A model generated the notes under the pieces. The model searched no databases. It was not told the DNA's origin and was given only the letters and a program-made list of their open reading frames with translations. Below are positions 1 through 8,925 of a stretch of DNA of 64,000 nt, piece after piece. The stretch's first letter is position 1, and each line of letters starts with the position of its first letter. This DNA is from an uncultured Clostridia bacterium (GTDB taxonomy: Bacteria; Bacillota; Clostridia; Christensenellales; UBA1242): the NCBI GenBank assembly GCA_937925475.1, contig CALEWH010000022.1:62001-126000 (forward strand). The letters are read 5' to 3'. A program made the translations under genes and the position numbers.

Positions 1-901
1 TTGCATATTGTTTTCTGTACTCAGTAAGAACACTATCTATAACATCAGCTTTAAGTGTTTGAGTGCCATTTACATCTACAAATTTTTGTGTGTTTGTGCA
101 CCAGTCTTGATAAATAGAGATGTACTTGTTTTCAGTGATTATCTTTGTCAATCTATCAATTTCGGCATTAATTACATCAGCTTCTTTTGTGCTTTTTCCA
201 AAACTTTTAGCCGCTTTTTGCAATTCGGAAACATATCTTGCATATGCTTCTGCCGAAACATCTTCGTCTGTTATGTGGATAAAATCTTGCAATTTTTCAG
301 GAACAGTAAATTTTACATTTGTGCCGTCTTTTGCTTTTACATTTACAAAACCGGTCACATTGTTTTGATCGTCATATATTGGCTCAATGCTTGCTGTATA
401 TGGCGAATACTCAGCTCTTAGCGACTTTTCTTCGTCACTACTTGTTTCGCTGTCATCGTGGTCGTGTGTAAGCACTCTATCCCACTCTTCTCTTACTGTG
501 TTTTCGTGAGTGTATATTTGCTTTTGAATATAACTAAACACCTCATATCGAATGTTGTTTTTGTCTTCTTCAGTAAGAGTCAAGATACCTTTGTCAAAAT
601 ACTCAGATTTGATAAAGTTTACGAGCAAATCTCTTTCGATCATCGAGTCTTTTGCTTCGTTTAATCCTTCTTCCGCTGTCTTCGAACCATTGTTTACATT
701 TGAATATGAGTAGTTGTAGAATGCATTCATCAAGTCTTCACGAGTGTACTTTTTATTGTAGGACTTATGGTTTTCGTCTCCTTCCACAGTCACAACTACT
801 GTTTTATAATACTTCGCTTTGTTAAGTGTAGTCAAATTGCAACCCGCAAAGAGAGTTACACTTAGCATAAGCGCACATAAAATTGTAAAAATCTTTTTCA
901 C
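1..901 (-). CDS. prsA: PrsA/SurA-like lipoprotein, C-terminus beyond window
   Basis: The reading frame starts at GTG (901-899) with GGGAG 8 nt upstream and stays open to base 1, so the 3' part lies outside the window (300 codons seen). The N-terminus is a lipoprotein signal: two lysines, a hydrophobic stretch and the lipobox LFAGC, giving a diacylated protein on the outer face of the membrane. The following region is helical and charged, like the N-terminal chaperone part of SurA/PrsA foldases; the peptidyl-prolyl isomerase core, if present, would be past the edge. Placement directly after mfd matches the usual clostridial order pth-mfd-prsA, which is the main support for the name. An in-frame ATG at 916 is possible but has no ribosome site. 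Confidence 0.7.
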   Translation of the reverse strand, partial: MKKIFTILCALMLSVTLFAGCNLTTLNKAKYYKTVVVTVEGDENHKSYNKKYTREDLMNAFYNYSYSNVNNGSKTAEEGLNEAKDSMIERDLLVNFIKSEYFDKGILTLTEEDKNNIRYEVFSYIQKQIYTHENTVREEWDRVLTHDHDDSETSSDEEKSLRAEYSPYTASIEPIYDDQNNVTGFVNVKAKDGTNVKFTVPEKLQDFIHITDEDVSAEAYARYVSELQKAAKSFGKSTKEADVINAEIDRLTKIITENKYISIYQDWCTNTQKFVDVNGTQTLKADVIDSVLTEYRKQYA

Positions 902-935
902 GCCAAAATCTCCCATAGTAATATAAGTCTAGATT

Positions 936-964
936 ATTATATAAGAAAATAACCTTTTAGGCAA
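936..964 (-). promoter_or_regulatory. SigA-type promoter of the PrsA-like gene
   Basis: TTGCCT (964-959) and TATAAT (941-936) are separated by 17 bp, in the short gap between mfd and the PrsA-like gene. It would allow the lipoprotein to be expressed independently of the long upstream operon. Confidence 0.65.
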
Positions 965-977
965 GAAATATCTCGCA

Positions 978-3900
978 CTATGTTGTACATAATTCCAAAA
1001 AATTTTGAGCCTTGTCCAAAATATTTTCACCCATATTTGTCTTCACTACAATTATAGGCATAGTTTCGGCTTCTAATACGACATTTGGCACGAGTTTTAA
1101 GTCGTCGACATAATCCTTGACATCATCAATATGCCCAAACACTATCTTGCACTCGTCTTTTTTAATAACAACTTTCTCCGCGCCCATTTTTTGCGCCAAG
1201 TTTTTGATAAGCGAGATTTTTATTAGGTCGTTAGCCTCATTTGGCATATCGCCAAATGCATCGCACAACTCACGATATAAAGCCATATATTCGTCTAGCG
1301 ACGACACTTTACTTATCTTCATATATGCTGAAATTCGCGCATTGTAGTTTGAAATATAATCACTAGGAATGTACGCATTGTACGATGTTTCCACGCGGAC
1401 TTCGTGCACTGATTTTGAAAGTCCGCCTTTAAGTTCGGTCACTGCTTCGTTGAGAAGTTGGATATACATAGCATAGCCGACCTTTTGCATATGCCCGTGC
1501 TGTTCGACCCCAAGAACATTGCCCGCACCCCTTATTTCAAGGTCTCTTAATGCAATCTTAAAACCACTTCCCATGGCTGTAAATTGGCTAATCGCTTCCA
1601 GGCGCTTGTATGCAGTTTCGTTAAGCAGGTCTTTTCTATAAGTGAAATATGCATACGCTTGGCGGTCACTTCGCCCAATCCTGCCTTTAAGTTGGTACAA
1701 CTGCGAAAGCCCCAACTCGTCCGCATCAATAACAATCAATGTGTTTGCATTTGGCAAATCAACACCATTTTCAATAAGTGTTGTACTCAAAAGTATTTGA
1801 GTTTCGCCATTGTACAATTTCATTATGGCGTCTTCGAGCTTTTTCTCTTCCATTTGCCCGTGTGCAACATCAATGTTTACATCCATCGGCAACAGATTTT
1901 TGATTTTTCCAGCCCACTCATATATACGCTCAATCCGATTGTAAACAACAAGCACTTGCCCACCTCGGTCAATTTCGCGCATAATTGCATTTTTCAAAAT
2001 GATGTCACTATACTCACATACTTGAACCTGGGTCGGAATACGCGAAATTGGCGGTGTTTCGATGACTGAAATATCCCTTATCCCAGACAACGCCATATTA
2101 AGTGTGCGCGGAATAGGTGTCGCACTCAATGTCAAAACATTTATATTTTGACGCAACTCTTTAATCGTTTCTTTTGCTTCAACACCAAATTTTTGTTCTT
2201 CGTCAAGTATTAAAAGTCCAAGATTTTTGTAGACGATGTTTTTATTTAGCAGTTTGTGCGTACCTACTACAATGTCAACATCGCCATTTTGCACTTTTTC
2301 ATATATTTTTTGACACTCGGTCGCACTTTTAAATCTATTTAACACTTCTACCCTTACGCCAAATCCTTTCATTCGAGCGAGAATAGTGTTGTAGTGTTGT
2401 TCGCTAAGAATTGTGGTAGGACACATAAACGCAACCTGTTTGCCTGCGATGACAGTTTTGAACGCCGCTCTCATAGCAACTTCGGTTTTGCCAAACCCTA
2501 CATCTCCACAAATCAGCCTGTCCATAACCTTGCCCGCTTCCATATCCAAACGAATATCATTTATAGCCTTGACTTGGTCGGCAGTTTCCGTATAGCCAAA
2601 AGACTCAGCAAATGTGGTCATCAACTCATCATCGTGCGGATAAACAAAGCCCTTTGCATTAAGGCGTGCCTTATACAACTCAACCAACGAAAATGCCATT
2701 TCTTTGATTTTTGTTTTGACCTTTTCTTTGGTTTTTAAAAAGTCATTGCTTCCAAGTTTGTTGAGAGGCGGACACTTGTCACCACCAATGTATTTACTAA
2801 TTTGATTTATGTTTTCAACTGGCAAATACAATTTGTCGTTGTTTTTATATTCGATAATCACATAATCGCGTGAAGCATTGCTAAGTGTAAGACACTCCAC
2901 CCCAAGACATCTGCCCACACCATATATATTGTGCACAACAATGTCATTTTTCTCAGGCAAAGTCATATCAAAAGAAGCAAAGTTTTTGTTTTCGACTTTT
3001 TTTACAGCCCCACACAAGTCATCGCTACTATAAATGTAGATGTTTTCATCTACAAATGCGCACGATATTCCACCAGATTTTGTTACAAGATTGACCCCAC
3101 TTTGCACCTTGTATGCACTCGAAGTGATATTGTAAGCAATATGATGCTTGTCAAAAACTTCGGCTATTCGATTTGCATTTTCATTTGACTTGACATACAA
3201 AATTTGAACAGAGTTTGAAGGACGAGTGCTTACATCAAGCGCAAGTACCTCCCACTTGCTATGATAACTAATCGACGGCATACTTTTAAAATTGAATACT
3301 CGATTAGGGCTAAATAGTCGATTTGCATTTGTTATGTTTTGAAATCCAACTACCGCATGATCACTAAAATCGATAGCACTATCCATTATTAGATTTTTGT
3401 GAAGTTCGCAAAATTCACCAGATTTGATGCCATCTTTTATTTCTTGATTAAATATGTCCACATCATTTTTAAATGTTTCAAAATTCGATTTGACATCATC
3501 AAAAAACACAACACTATTTGGCACAAAATCATATATTTTTGACAATAAGTCACTACTAAATGGCAAAAACCATAGCAGACTATTTACTCTGTTGCGATTT
3601 TCATCTATAAAATCTTTTATCTTTTGATTTTTAGTTTTTATATAAAAATTATTAAGTTTTGTAGTGTCCACATCAAATAGACCACTGCATTTTAGATTAA
3701 TCGAATCCAATTCACATGAAGGGATAAGGCTTATGGCATCACATTCTTTTATCTTTTCAAGCTTGTCCCAATCCCACATAAGGCGATAATATTTGCCATC
3801 TGTCATAAGGTCGATAGTGTCACCCTTTACACTAAACATATTGTCGCTATCCACATAGTCTACCCTTTCAAATCCAAGAGATGTCAGATGCGAAACCACT

Positions 3901-4307
3901 TTTGATAGTTCTATTGTATCACCCTTTGATATAGTGAACATATGGCTCATTAGATACTCTTTGCTTGGCAAAAACGATGTTAGCATAATTGGATTGCACA
4001 CAAGCGCATCAATTTCGTCATTAATAATTTTGTAAAGTATTTCTATCAATTTTTTATGATTAAAGATGCCACTAAGGCTTGGATTATAACTTATAGTTTC
4101 ACAGCGCAAATTTGCACATTTTAGTTTTTCTTCAACAATACTTTGTCTTTCATCACTTGCAACATACAAAATAAAAGCATTGCTACTAAGAGCAATGTTT
4201 AGTTTTTCGCCAAGGCCACAGCCAAATACACTGACTTTTTCGCCCCGCTCTATTGAACTAATAAGTGTGTCTATAAGACCACCCTTTTTACATATTTTGT
4301 CTATCAT
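978..4307 (-). CDS. mfd: Transcription-repair coupling factor Mfd
   Basis: About 1,109 residues, close to the usual 1,150. Mfd removes RNA polymerase stalled at DNA lesions and recruits UvrA. In order the protein shows a UvrB-like N-terminal half, a CarD-like polymerase-interacting domain (YGVGRCLGVE region, middle of the protein), and a RecG-like translocase with Walker A GDVGFGKTE near residue 605, a DEEQKFGV motif II, and the LSATPIPRTL motif III, then a C-terminal TRCF domain. The chosen ATG overlaps the pth stop as ATGA, a typical translational coupling; a longer frame begins at 4343 but lacks any advantage. The gene closes a seven-gene operon that starts near 8826. Confidence 0.97.
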   Translation of the reverse strand: MIDKICKKGGLIDTLISSIERGEKVSVFGCGLGEKLNIALSSNAFILYVASDERQSIVEEKLKCANLRCETISYNPSLSGIFNHKKLIEILYKIINDEIDALVCNPIMLTSFLPSKEYLMSHMFTISKGDTIELSKVVSHLTSLGFERVDYVDSDNMFSVKGDTIDLMTDGKYYRLMWDWDKLEKIKECDAISLIPSCELDSINLKCSGLFDVDTTKLNNFYIKTKNQKIKDFIDENRNRVNSLLWFLPFSSDLLSKIYDFVPNSVVFFDDVKSNFETFKNDVDIFNQEIKDGIKSGEFCELHKNLIMDSAIDFSDHAVVGFQNITNANRLFSPNRVFNFKSMPSISYHSKWEVLALDVSTRPSNSVQILYVKSNENANRIAEVFDKHHIAYNITSSAYKVQSGVNLVTKSGGISCAFVDENIYIYSSDDLCGAVKKVENKNFASFDMTLPEKNDIVVHNIYGVGRCLGVECLTLSNASRDYVIIEYKNNDKLYLPVENINQISKYIGGDKCPPLNKLGSNDFLKTKEKVKTKIKEMAFSLVELYKARLNAKGFVYPHDDELMTTFAESFGYTETADQVKAINDIRLDMEAGKVMDRLICGDVGFGKTEVAMRAAFKTVIAGKQVAFMCPTTILSEQHYNTILARMKGFGVRVEVLNRFKSATECQKIYEKVQNGDVDIVVGTHKLLNKNIVYKNLGLLILDEEQKFGVEAKETIKELRQNINVLTLSATPIPRTLNMALSGIRDISVIETPPISRIPTQVQVCEYSDIILKNAIMREIDRGGQVLVVYNRIERIYEWAGKIKNLLPMDVNIDVAHGQMEEKKLEDAIMKLYNGETQILLSTTLIENGVDLPNANTLIVIDADELGLSQLYQLKGRIGRSDRQAYAYFTYRKDLLNETAYKRLEAISQFTAMGSGFKIALRDLEIRGAGNVLGVEQHGHMQKVGYAMYIQLLNEAVTELKGGLSKSVHEVRVETSYNAYIPSDYISNYNARISAYMKISKVSSLDEYMALYRELCDAFGDMPNEANDLIKISLIKNLAQKMGAEKVVIKKDECKIVFGHIDDVKDYVDDLKLVPNVVLEAETMPIIVVKTNMGENILDKAQNFLELCTT

Positions 4308-4870
4308 ACTAGTCTTGTGATGTCCACCTTTTCTGTGTTGCAATCATTTTCTATCCATGCGTCAAGTGTTTTGACCGCTAGCGGATATGCTGTTTTTGTG
4401 TAAATCGACATATTAAGTGGAGATATTTTGCTCAAAACATAGTCGGCTAGTTGCATATTGTCATTGCGACCAATACCCACTCTCAAACGCGGAAATGCTT
4501 CGCTTCCAAGCATTGACACTATACTTCGCATTCCATTGTGTGTTCCTGCACTGCCACTTGCCCTTAATCTAAGCACTCCCACGGGCAAATCTATATCATC
4601 ATACACCACGATAACTCTACTTAGCGGAAGTTTTAGTTTTGATACCAACTCACTAACTGCCTTGCCACTGTTGTTCATATATGTCATAGGTTTGAGTATC
4701 ATAACTTTCTCTCGACCTATTTTGCACTCGCCATATCTTCCGCTGTACTTAAATTTACTCAAAGACACATTATGTTGTTTTGCAAACATATCCACCACAT
4801 TAAAGCCTGTATTGTGATATGTGTTTTGATACATTGCATCAGGATTTCCTAGCCCTATTATTGCTATCAT
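4304..4870 (-). CDS. pth: Peptidyl-tRNA hydrolase
   Basis: 188 residues, normal family size. It hydrolyses the ester bond of peptidyl-tRNA released from stalled ribosomes. The N-terminal signature GLGNP followed by the HNTGF block carries the catalytic His; VVYDDIDLPVG supplies the conserved Asp; GTHNGMRSI supplies the third conserved Asn. RBS is AGGAG 7 nt before ATG. It lies between the GlmU-like gene and mfd, the same neighbours as spoVC/pth in Bacillus and clostridia. Confidence 0.96.
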   Translation of the reverse strand: MIAIIGLGNPDAMYQNTYHNTGFNVVDMFAKQHNVSLSKFKYSGRYGECKIGREKVMILKPMTYMNNSGKAVSELVSKLKLPLSRVIVVYDDIDLPVGVLRLRASGSAGTHNGMRSIVSMLGSEAFPRLRVGIGRNDNMQLADYVLSKISPLNMSIYTKTAYPLAVKTLDAWIENDCNTEKVDITRLV

Positions 4871-4884
4871 ATTTTTCTCCTATG

Positions 4885-5700
4885 TTAGATTTTTCTGTTG
4901 TCTTTTATCTTTCGACCGCTCAAACTTGTGTTTCCACTCACAACAACATTATTGCCAAGTGTGCACTTTTCTATGTGCGAATATGGCATTATTATACAGT
5001 CTTTGCCGATGTCACTTCCTTCTATGACACTCTCAGCAACACAACTTGACGCGCCAATTCGACTGTCCGCTACAATGTTGTTTTCTTTTAAAATAACACC
5101 CTTTTCTATTTTTGTATAACCTTTAAGATTGTTTCCGCCAAGTATTGTTGTATTAGGCTCAATGTCGACATATTTTTCAATAACCACATTTTTGCAGTTT
5201 TTGATATCAATACCATTTTGCATATGAAATTCGATAATGCGATTTCGCAAAATTTCAAATGCGCGGTTTCGTTGTGTGGCATTTTCGACAATATAAAAGT
5301 CTTCTTCGTTTTGCGAGTATATGCTATCATAGAAAACATTGTTTGTAGTGCGAAGATATTTTGTATTAAAAACTGCACCACCCCAAAACTTGCAAGCGTT
5401 TACATTTTTAAACAAGCAATAATCGACAAGACCCGAAAACACGCCCGATGTCAGAAGCGGAAGTGCGCCCGACAACACGACAATATATGACGCATCGTTT
5501 GTGAACTTTTTTGCAAAAGTAGCAATATCGGAACCGTCATATTCGACAACTGCGCTACTAAAACCTTTTGTCGCATCGCTCACCCACTCCGAACATGTTG
5601 CGCCCAAAATCTCATAATCCTTTTTGGGTTTTAAAATGAGCACAAAAACACTAGGTCTATCTATTGAAATCAAAAACTCTTTTTCTACTTCAATTTGCAT
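4885..5700 (-). CDS. Degenerate GlmU-like protein (relic N-acetylglucosamine-1-P uridyltransferase)
   Basis: 271 residues against about 455 for GlmU. The middle aligns by eye with the end of the GlmU nucleotidyltransferase domain: SGALPLLT stands where GlmU has a GD.PLLT metal-binding motif, with the Asp replaced by Ala. Then comes the typical linker (RNRAFEILRNRIIEFHMQNG) and about 90 residues of hexapeptide left-handed beta-helix. The N-terminal nucleotide loop (LAAGxGTRM) is absent and the acetyltransferase C-terminus with its catalytic His is missing. Position immediately upstream of pth and mfd is the canonical glmU position. The start overlaps the tadA stop by 11 bp. I infer a non-catalytic descendant of glmU; a structural or regulatory role is unknown. 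Confidence 0.6.
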   Translation of the reverse strand: MQIEVEKEFLISIDRPSVFVLILKPKKDYEILGATCSEWVSDATKGFSSAVVEYDGSDIATFAKKFTNDASYIVVLSGALPLLTSGVFSGLVDYCLFKNVNACKFWGGAVFNTKYLRTTNNVFYDSIYSQNEEDFYIVENATQRNRAFEILRNRIIEFHMQNGIDIKNCKNVVIEKYVDIEPNTTILGGNNLKGYTKIEKGVILKENNIVADSRIGASSCVAESVIEGSDIGKDCIIMPYSHIEKCTLGNNVVVSGNTSLSGRKIKDNRKI

Positions 5701-6133
5701 TATTATTGTCCCTTAATTCTTTAAAAAAACGACTTAATATAGCGCTACATTCTGCTTCATTTACGCCTTTAATCCACTCACATTTGTGATTAAATTTCAA
5801 TTTGTCAGCATTGTCCACAACACCATATTTTAGATCGCTTGCACCATAAAACACTCGTTTTATTCTAGCGCTTAGTATCGCCCCAAAACACATAATGCAA
5901 GGTTCTTTGGTCACATACATATCGCAGTCTTGCAATCTAAAATCACCGACAACTTTGCACGCTTTGTTGATTGCAATAATCTCTGCGTGGCATAGTGGAT
6001 TGCCATTTTTGTTTTTCTTATTATATCCTTTGGCTATTATCTTGCCGTCTTTCACAATAACTGCGCCGACTGGAATATCGCCATTTGCATATGCTTTTTC
6101 AGCCAGTTTTAGCGCTTCGTTCATATAATCCAT
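5690..6133 (-). CDS. tadA: tRNA-specific adenosine deaminase
   Basis: About 147 residues. Members convert adenosine-34 of tRNA-Arg(ACG) to inosine. Zinc-site motifs are clear: HAEIIAI provides the ligand His and proton-shuttle Glu, and PCIMCFGA provides the PCxxC ligands. The start chosen has GAGG 5 nt upstream and lies 7 bp after the rlmH stop; a longer frame to 6181 would run into rlmH. Bacterial cytosine/guanine deaminases share the fold, but the length, the PVGAVIV and RLxxCDMYVTKEPC-type context fit TadA. Confidence 0.92.
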   Translation of the reverse strand: MDYMNEALKLAEKAYANGDIPVGAVIVKDGKIIAKGYNKKNKNGNPLCHAEIIAINKACKVVGDFRLQDCDMYVTKEPCIMCFGAILSARIKRVFYGASDLKYGVVDNADKLKFNHKCEWIKGVNEAECSAILSRFFKELRDNNNAN

Positions 6134-6140
6134 AGTAGCC

Positions 6141-6611
6141 TCATTTGTGATAAGTGATATTGTTTGAAATTGTGGTCGCACGATAAATTTGTTCGAGCAA
6201 AATCACACGCATAAGTTGGTGCGGAAATGTAAAAGCCGAAAAACTTAGTCTGTCGTCACACCTATTTTTAAAGTTTTCGCTCACACCATAACTCCCACCT
6301 ATTACAAAAGTGATTGTCGATGTTGTGTTTTGTAGATTGTCAAGTTTTTTAGAAAACTCTTCGCTTGTATATTTTGCACCTTTTACATCGAGCAAAATAG
6401 TGTGACCTTTAAGATGTTTTTCAATGCGTTCACTTTCTTTTTCTTTGACCTTATCAATGTCGCCTGCATTGGCATTTTTGCCAAGTTTTTCTTCGGCAAC
6501 TTCGGTCACTGTTATACTATGAAATTTACTAAGTCTTTTCAAATACTCATCACAAGCATCCAAAAAGTATTTTTCTTTTATGTTTCCGACACAAACAATG
6601 TTTATCTTCAT
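6141..6611 (-). CDS. rlmH: 23S rRNA pseudouridine-1915 N3-methyltransferase
   Basis: 156 residues, the usual size. A SPOUT-class SAM methyltransferase that modifies pseudouridine 1915 in helix 69 of 23S rRNA. The knot motifs FVIGGSYGV and the C-terminal LSFSAFTFPHQLMR...LLEQIYRA with terminal YHK are diagnostic. RBS AGGAG sits 5 nt before ATG, and the gap to the upstream protease gene is 7 bp. Confidence 0.96.
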   Translation of the reverse strand: MKINIVCVGNIKEKYFLDACDEYLKRLSKFHSITVTEVAEEKLGKNANAGDIDKVKEKESERIEKHLKGHTILLDVKGAKYTSEEFSKKLDNLQNTTSTITFVIGGSYGVSENFKNRCDDRLSFSAFTFPHQLMRVILLEQIYRATTISNNITYHK

Positions 6612-6618
6612 ATTTCTC

Positions 6619-7761
6619 CTAAATAAAGCCCCATATCAATGTAAACAAGGTCACAATTCCACCCAAAATCAAACTTGCATACAAAAAGATTTTGTCTTTG
6701 AATGTGGTCTTATAGACGACCTTTTGTTTTGGCATAACTATCTCAATAGGACTTTTCATCGCTTCGTAGTTTAGATTTAGCAAAGTGTTTTCTTCAAGCA
6801 TTTGTTGAAGCATTGCACTCTTTTGTGTAAGAATAGGGTCGTTTGTGTTTGCATTTTCGTTGTCGTCATAAACTGCACTGATAGCCTTGTTTACTTTCAA
6901 CAATATGTTTTGCTTAAATAGTTGAAGGATAAGATAAATCATCAAACTTGCAATGGCAAGCAGTGCAATAAAACATACGATGAAAATCACAATCATTGAC
7001 GAGTGCGAAAGCAATGTAAGTCTGTCATAAAACTTACAACCTATCCAGCCGTTTACAGTCGCATAATCAAGATAAACACTTATAAAGTTGTTTGTAAAGT
7101 GCATAATGATAGGCACCCAAATGTTTTTGGCAACAACCGATGCAAAACCCATAACCATGCCCAAAACAATCGCATAACTCACTTGCGAAATGTTTAGGTG
7201 CATAAGTCCAAATAGCACCGAGCTTATTATAATCGACTTTGTAAAACCGCCGTGTTTTGTTCCTTGAAGCAATAGCCCCCTATGCAAAAACTCTTCGCAA
7301 AGTGCCGGCAAAATCGCCACCAAAACCACATCAAGCAAGAAGTTTGGGATAGTCGCACTAACTTCGGCTGTCGCACCAAACGAAACAGGAGTTTGATATC
7401 CGAAAAAGGAGATTATCCCGTTAAAGACAGCCGAAACTGCGATGTTGACAAAAAACATACAGATTCCAAGGCCAAGCGAGATAAAAACTGTTGCAGTGTT
7501 TACTGGTCGATAGTTGCAGGTTTTGAAAACATTTTTTGGTTTTGTTTTTAAAAACAACGAGTATAGCACAAGTGGCAATCCAAACATAAATATGCCTTGT
7601 ATGATGATGGTCGAAATAATATCCTGCCACCTAGCCCCAAGTTCACTCAAAAAACCTTCGCTGACCGCTATCCTTATCGCGCAAAACATCAACATGGATA
7701 TAAAGTACACCAAGTAGGTTTTAAATATTGATTTGTTGGATTGTTCGATATTTGTATACAT
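6619..7761 (-). CDS. CPBP-family intramembrane glutamic protease (second of tandem pair)
   Basis: 380 residues with about eight hydrophobic segments. The CPBP/Abi motifs are present: motif 1 CEEFLHRG (EExxxR), motif 2 LFGLMHLN with its His, and motif 3 IMHFTNN. Bacterial members are membrane proteases related to Rce1; substrates are mostly unknown and include bacteriocin self-protection. The last 100 residues form a cytoplasmic linker followed by two further membrane segments. It begins 3 bp after its paralogue ends and only weak ribosome-site pairing is seen, so translation may depend on coupling. Confidence 0.88.
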   Translation of the reverse strand: MYTNIEQSNKSIFKTYLVYFISMLMFCAIRIAVSEGFLSELGARWQDIISTIIIQGIFMFGLPLVLYSLFLKTKPKNVFKTCNYRPVNTATVFISLGLGICMFFVNIAVSAVFNGIISFFGYQTPVSFGATAEVSATIPNFLLDVVLVAILPALCEEFLHRGLLLQGTKHGGFTKSIIISSVLFGLMHLNISQVSYAIVLGMVMGFASVVAKNIWVPIIMHFTNNFISVYLDYATVNGWIGCKFYDRLTLLSHSSMIVIFIVCFIALLAIASLMIYLILQLFKQNILLKVNKAISAVYDDNENANTNDPILTQKSAMLQQMLEENTLLNLNYEAMKSPIEIVMPKQKVVYKTTFKDKIFLYASLILGGIVTLFTLIWGFI

Positions 7762-7764
7762 TTT

Positions 7765-8814
7765 TTAAAAGTACCCCAAAGTGTTTATGACCCAAATCAC
7801 GACCGCCGAAACCCAGCCAAGATAGAAATACAATTTTTCTTGAAGGTAAATTTTGCTAGAAAGGTTTTTCAAGGTCAAACGAGTTTCTTGCTCTTCAATA
7901 ATGATATTGTCACCTTCGATGGTCACATCAGTATTGTTTGTTTTCTTATATTGTATGCGAAGTATCCATACTAGTAGTACAATTAGTCCCGCGCCCACTA
8001 GCATAAACACAAAAGGAAGGAAATATCCCCAGAATTTGTTAAGATAATAAAAGCCTTCTTCCATATATCTAGGTGCGCCTACTAGCGATATGACCACAAC
8101 AGTCAAGTTGTTGACGAAGTGGAAAACCATACTATATAGCACACTGCCCATATAGTAAGCAAGGCTCGACAAAACAATGCCAAGCACTATTTGATAAACA
8201 AATTGTTGAAGACTGCCGTGCATAATCACAAAACTAGCGGTCGACATAAAGATGGTACAAAAAGCAGTACATCTGCCGGCATAGCCCTTTTGTACAACTC
8301 CCCTAAAAAGCACTTCTTCGGCAAAAGCAGGCAAAAGCGCATAGGCAATAATGCCAAGAATAACACGCCACCAAGTATCCATTTGATATGTCAAGTCACC
8401 TTCGACCTTAAAGCCGATTGCCGAAAGTCCGTCAAGTATAAGCGAAGTAATAGGCTCAAACAAGAATACGCATGCAACCGCCAAAACAATACTAAACACC
8501 AAAACAAGTGGATTTACTTTTGTTTTTAAATTTAAGGTTGAAAAATTTTGAACTTTATTTTTCTTATTGTAGACAAAGTAAAGTACAAGATATGCCACCG
8601 ACATTGCAATAACCATCAAATATCGTCCAAGTTGTGTGGCAGTAAACTCGTAAAAACCCATGCCAATTATGCTTGCCACGATTGTAAACAAGATAGTTAT
8701 TACAAGGCTCATCACGATGCTTAAAAGAATGGCGTAAAAAAACACCTTTAATCCATCGGTTAGTGTATAATAATTTTTAAAACCTAATTTTGTGTTGTCG
8801 TTATTTTTTCTCAT
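7765..8814 (-). CDS. CPBP-family intramembrane glutamic protease (first of tandem pair)
   Basis: 349 residues from the chosen ATG. It has multiple membrane segments and the CPBP motifs AEEVLFRG, MHGSLQQF and MVFHFVNN. It is the first gene of the operon leading to mfd. The ATG is only 6 nt downstream of a perfect TATAAT box and has no Shine-Dalgarno sequence, so the message is probably leaderless. A longer TTG-initiated frame (8841) would begin inside the promoter and is rejected. The substrate is unknown. Confidence 0.85.
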   Translation of the reverse strand: MRKNNDNTKLGFKNYYTLTDGLKVFFYAILLSIVMSLVITILFTIVASIIGMGFYEFTATQLGRYLMVIAMSVAYLVLYFVYNKKNKVQNFSTLNLKTKVNPLVLVFSIVLAVACVFLFEPITSLILDGLSAIGFKVEGDLTYQMDTWWRVILGIIAYALLPAFAEEVLFRGVVQKGYAGRCTAFCTIFMSTASFVIMHGSLQQFVYQIVLGIVLSSLAYYMGSVLYSMVFHFVNNLTVVVISLVGAPRYMEEGFYYLNKFWGYFLPFVFMLVGAGLIVLLVWILRIQYKKTNNTDVTIEGDNIIIEEQETRLTLKNLSSKIYLQEKLYFYLGWVSAVVIWVINTLGYF

Positions 8815-8820
8815 ATAATT

Positions 8821-8849
8821 ATTATATTTTAATAATAACAAAAAATCAA
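8821..8849 (-). promoter_or_regulatory. SigA-type promoter of the CPBP-rlmH-tadA-pth-mfd operon
   Basis: TTGATT (8849-8844) and TATAAT (8826-8821) with a 17-bp spacer. The first base of the downstream ATG (8814) lies about where transcription should start. Confidence 0.75.
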
Positions 8850-8899
8850 GTACTAATATCCACCTTTAATCGCATCTTACATTTTTCGACCATAACACG

Positions 8900-8925
8900 A
8901 CAAAAAAGAAAGTCCTTAGACTTCC
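8900..8925 (-). terminator. Intrinsic terminator after htrA
   Basis: GAAGTC and GACTTTC arms enclose a short loop that contains the htrA stop codon, followed on the minus strand by six T residues. Confidence 0.75.

Noticed and set aside
4308..4343. Longer N-terminus for Mfd
   Set aside because: The ATG overlapping the pth stop as ATGA is the normal coupled start and fits family length.
8815..8841. TTG start giving nine more residues to the first CPBP protein
   Set aside because: It would lie between the -35 and -10 of a strong promoter.
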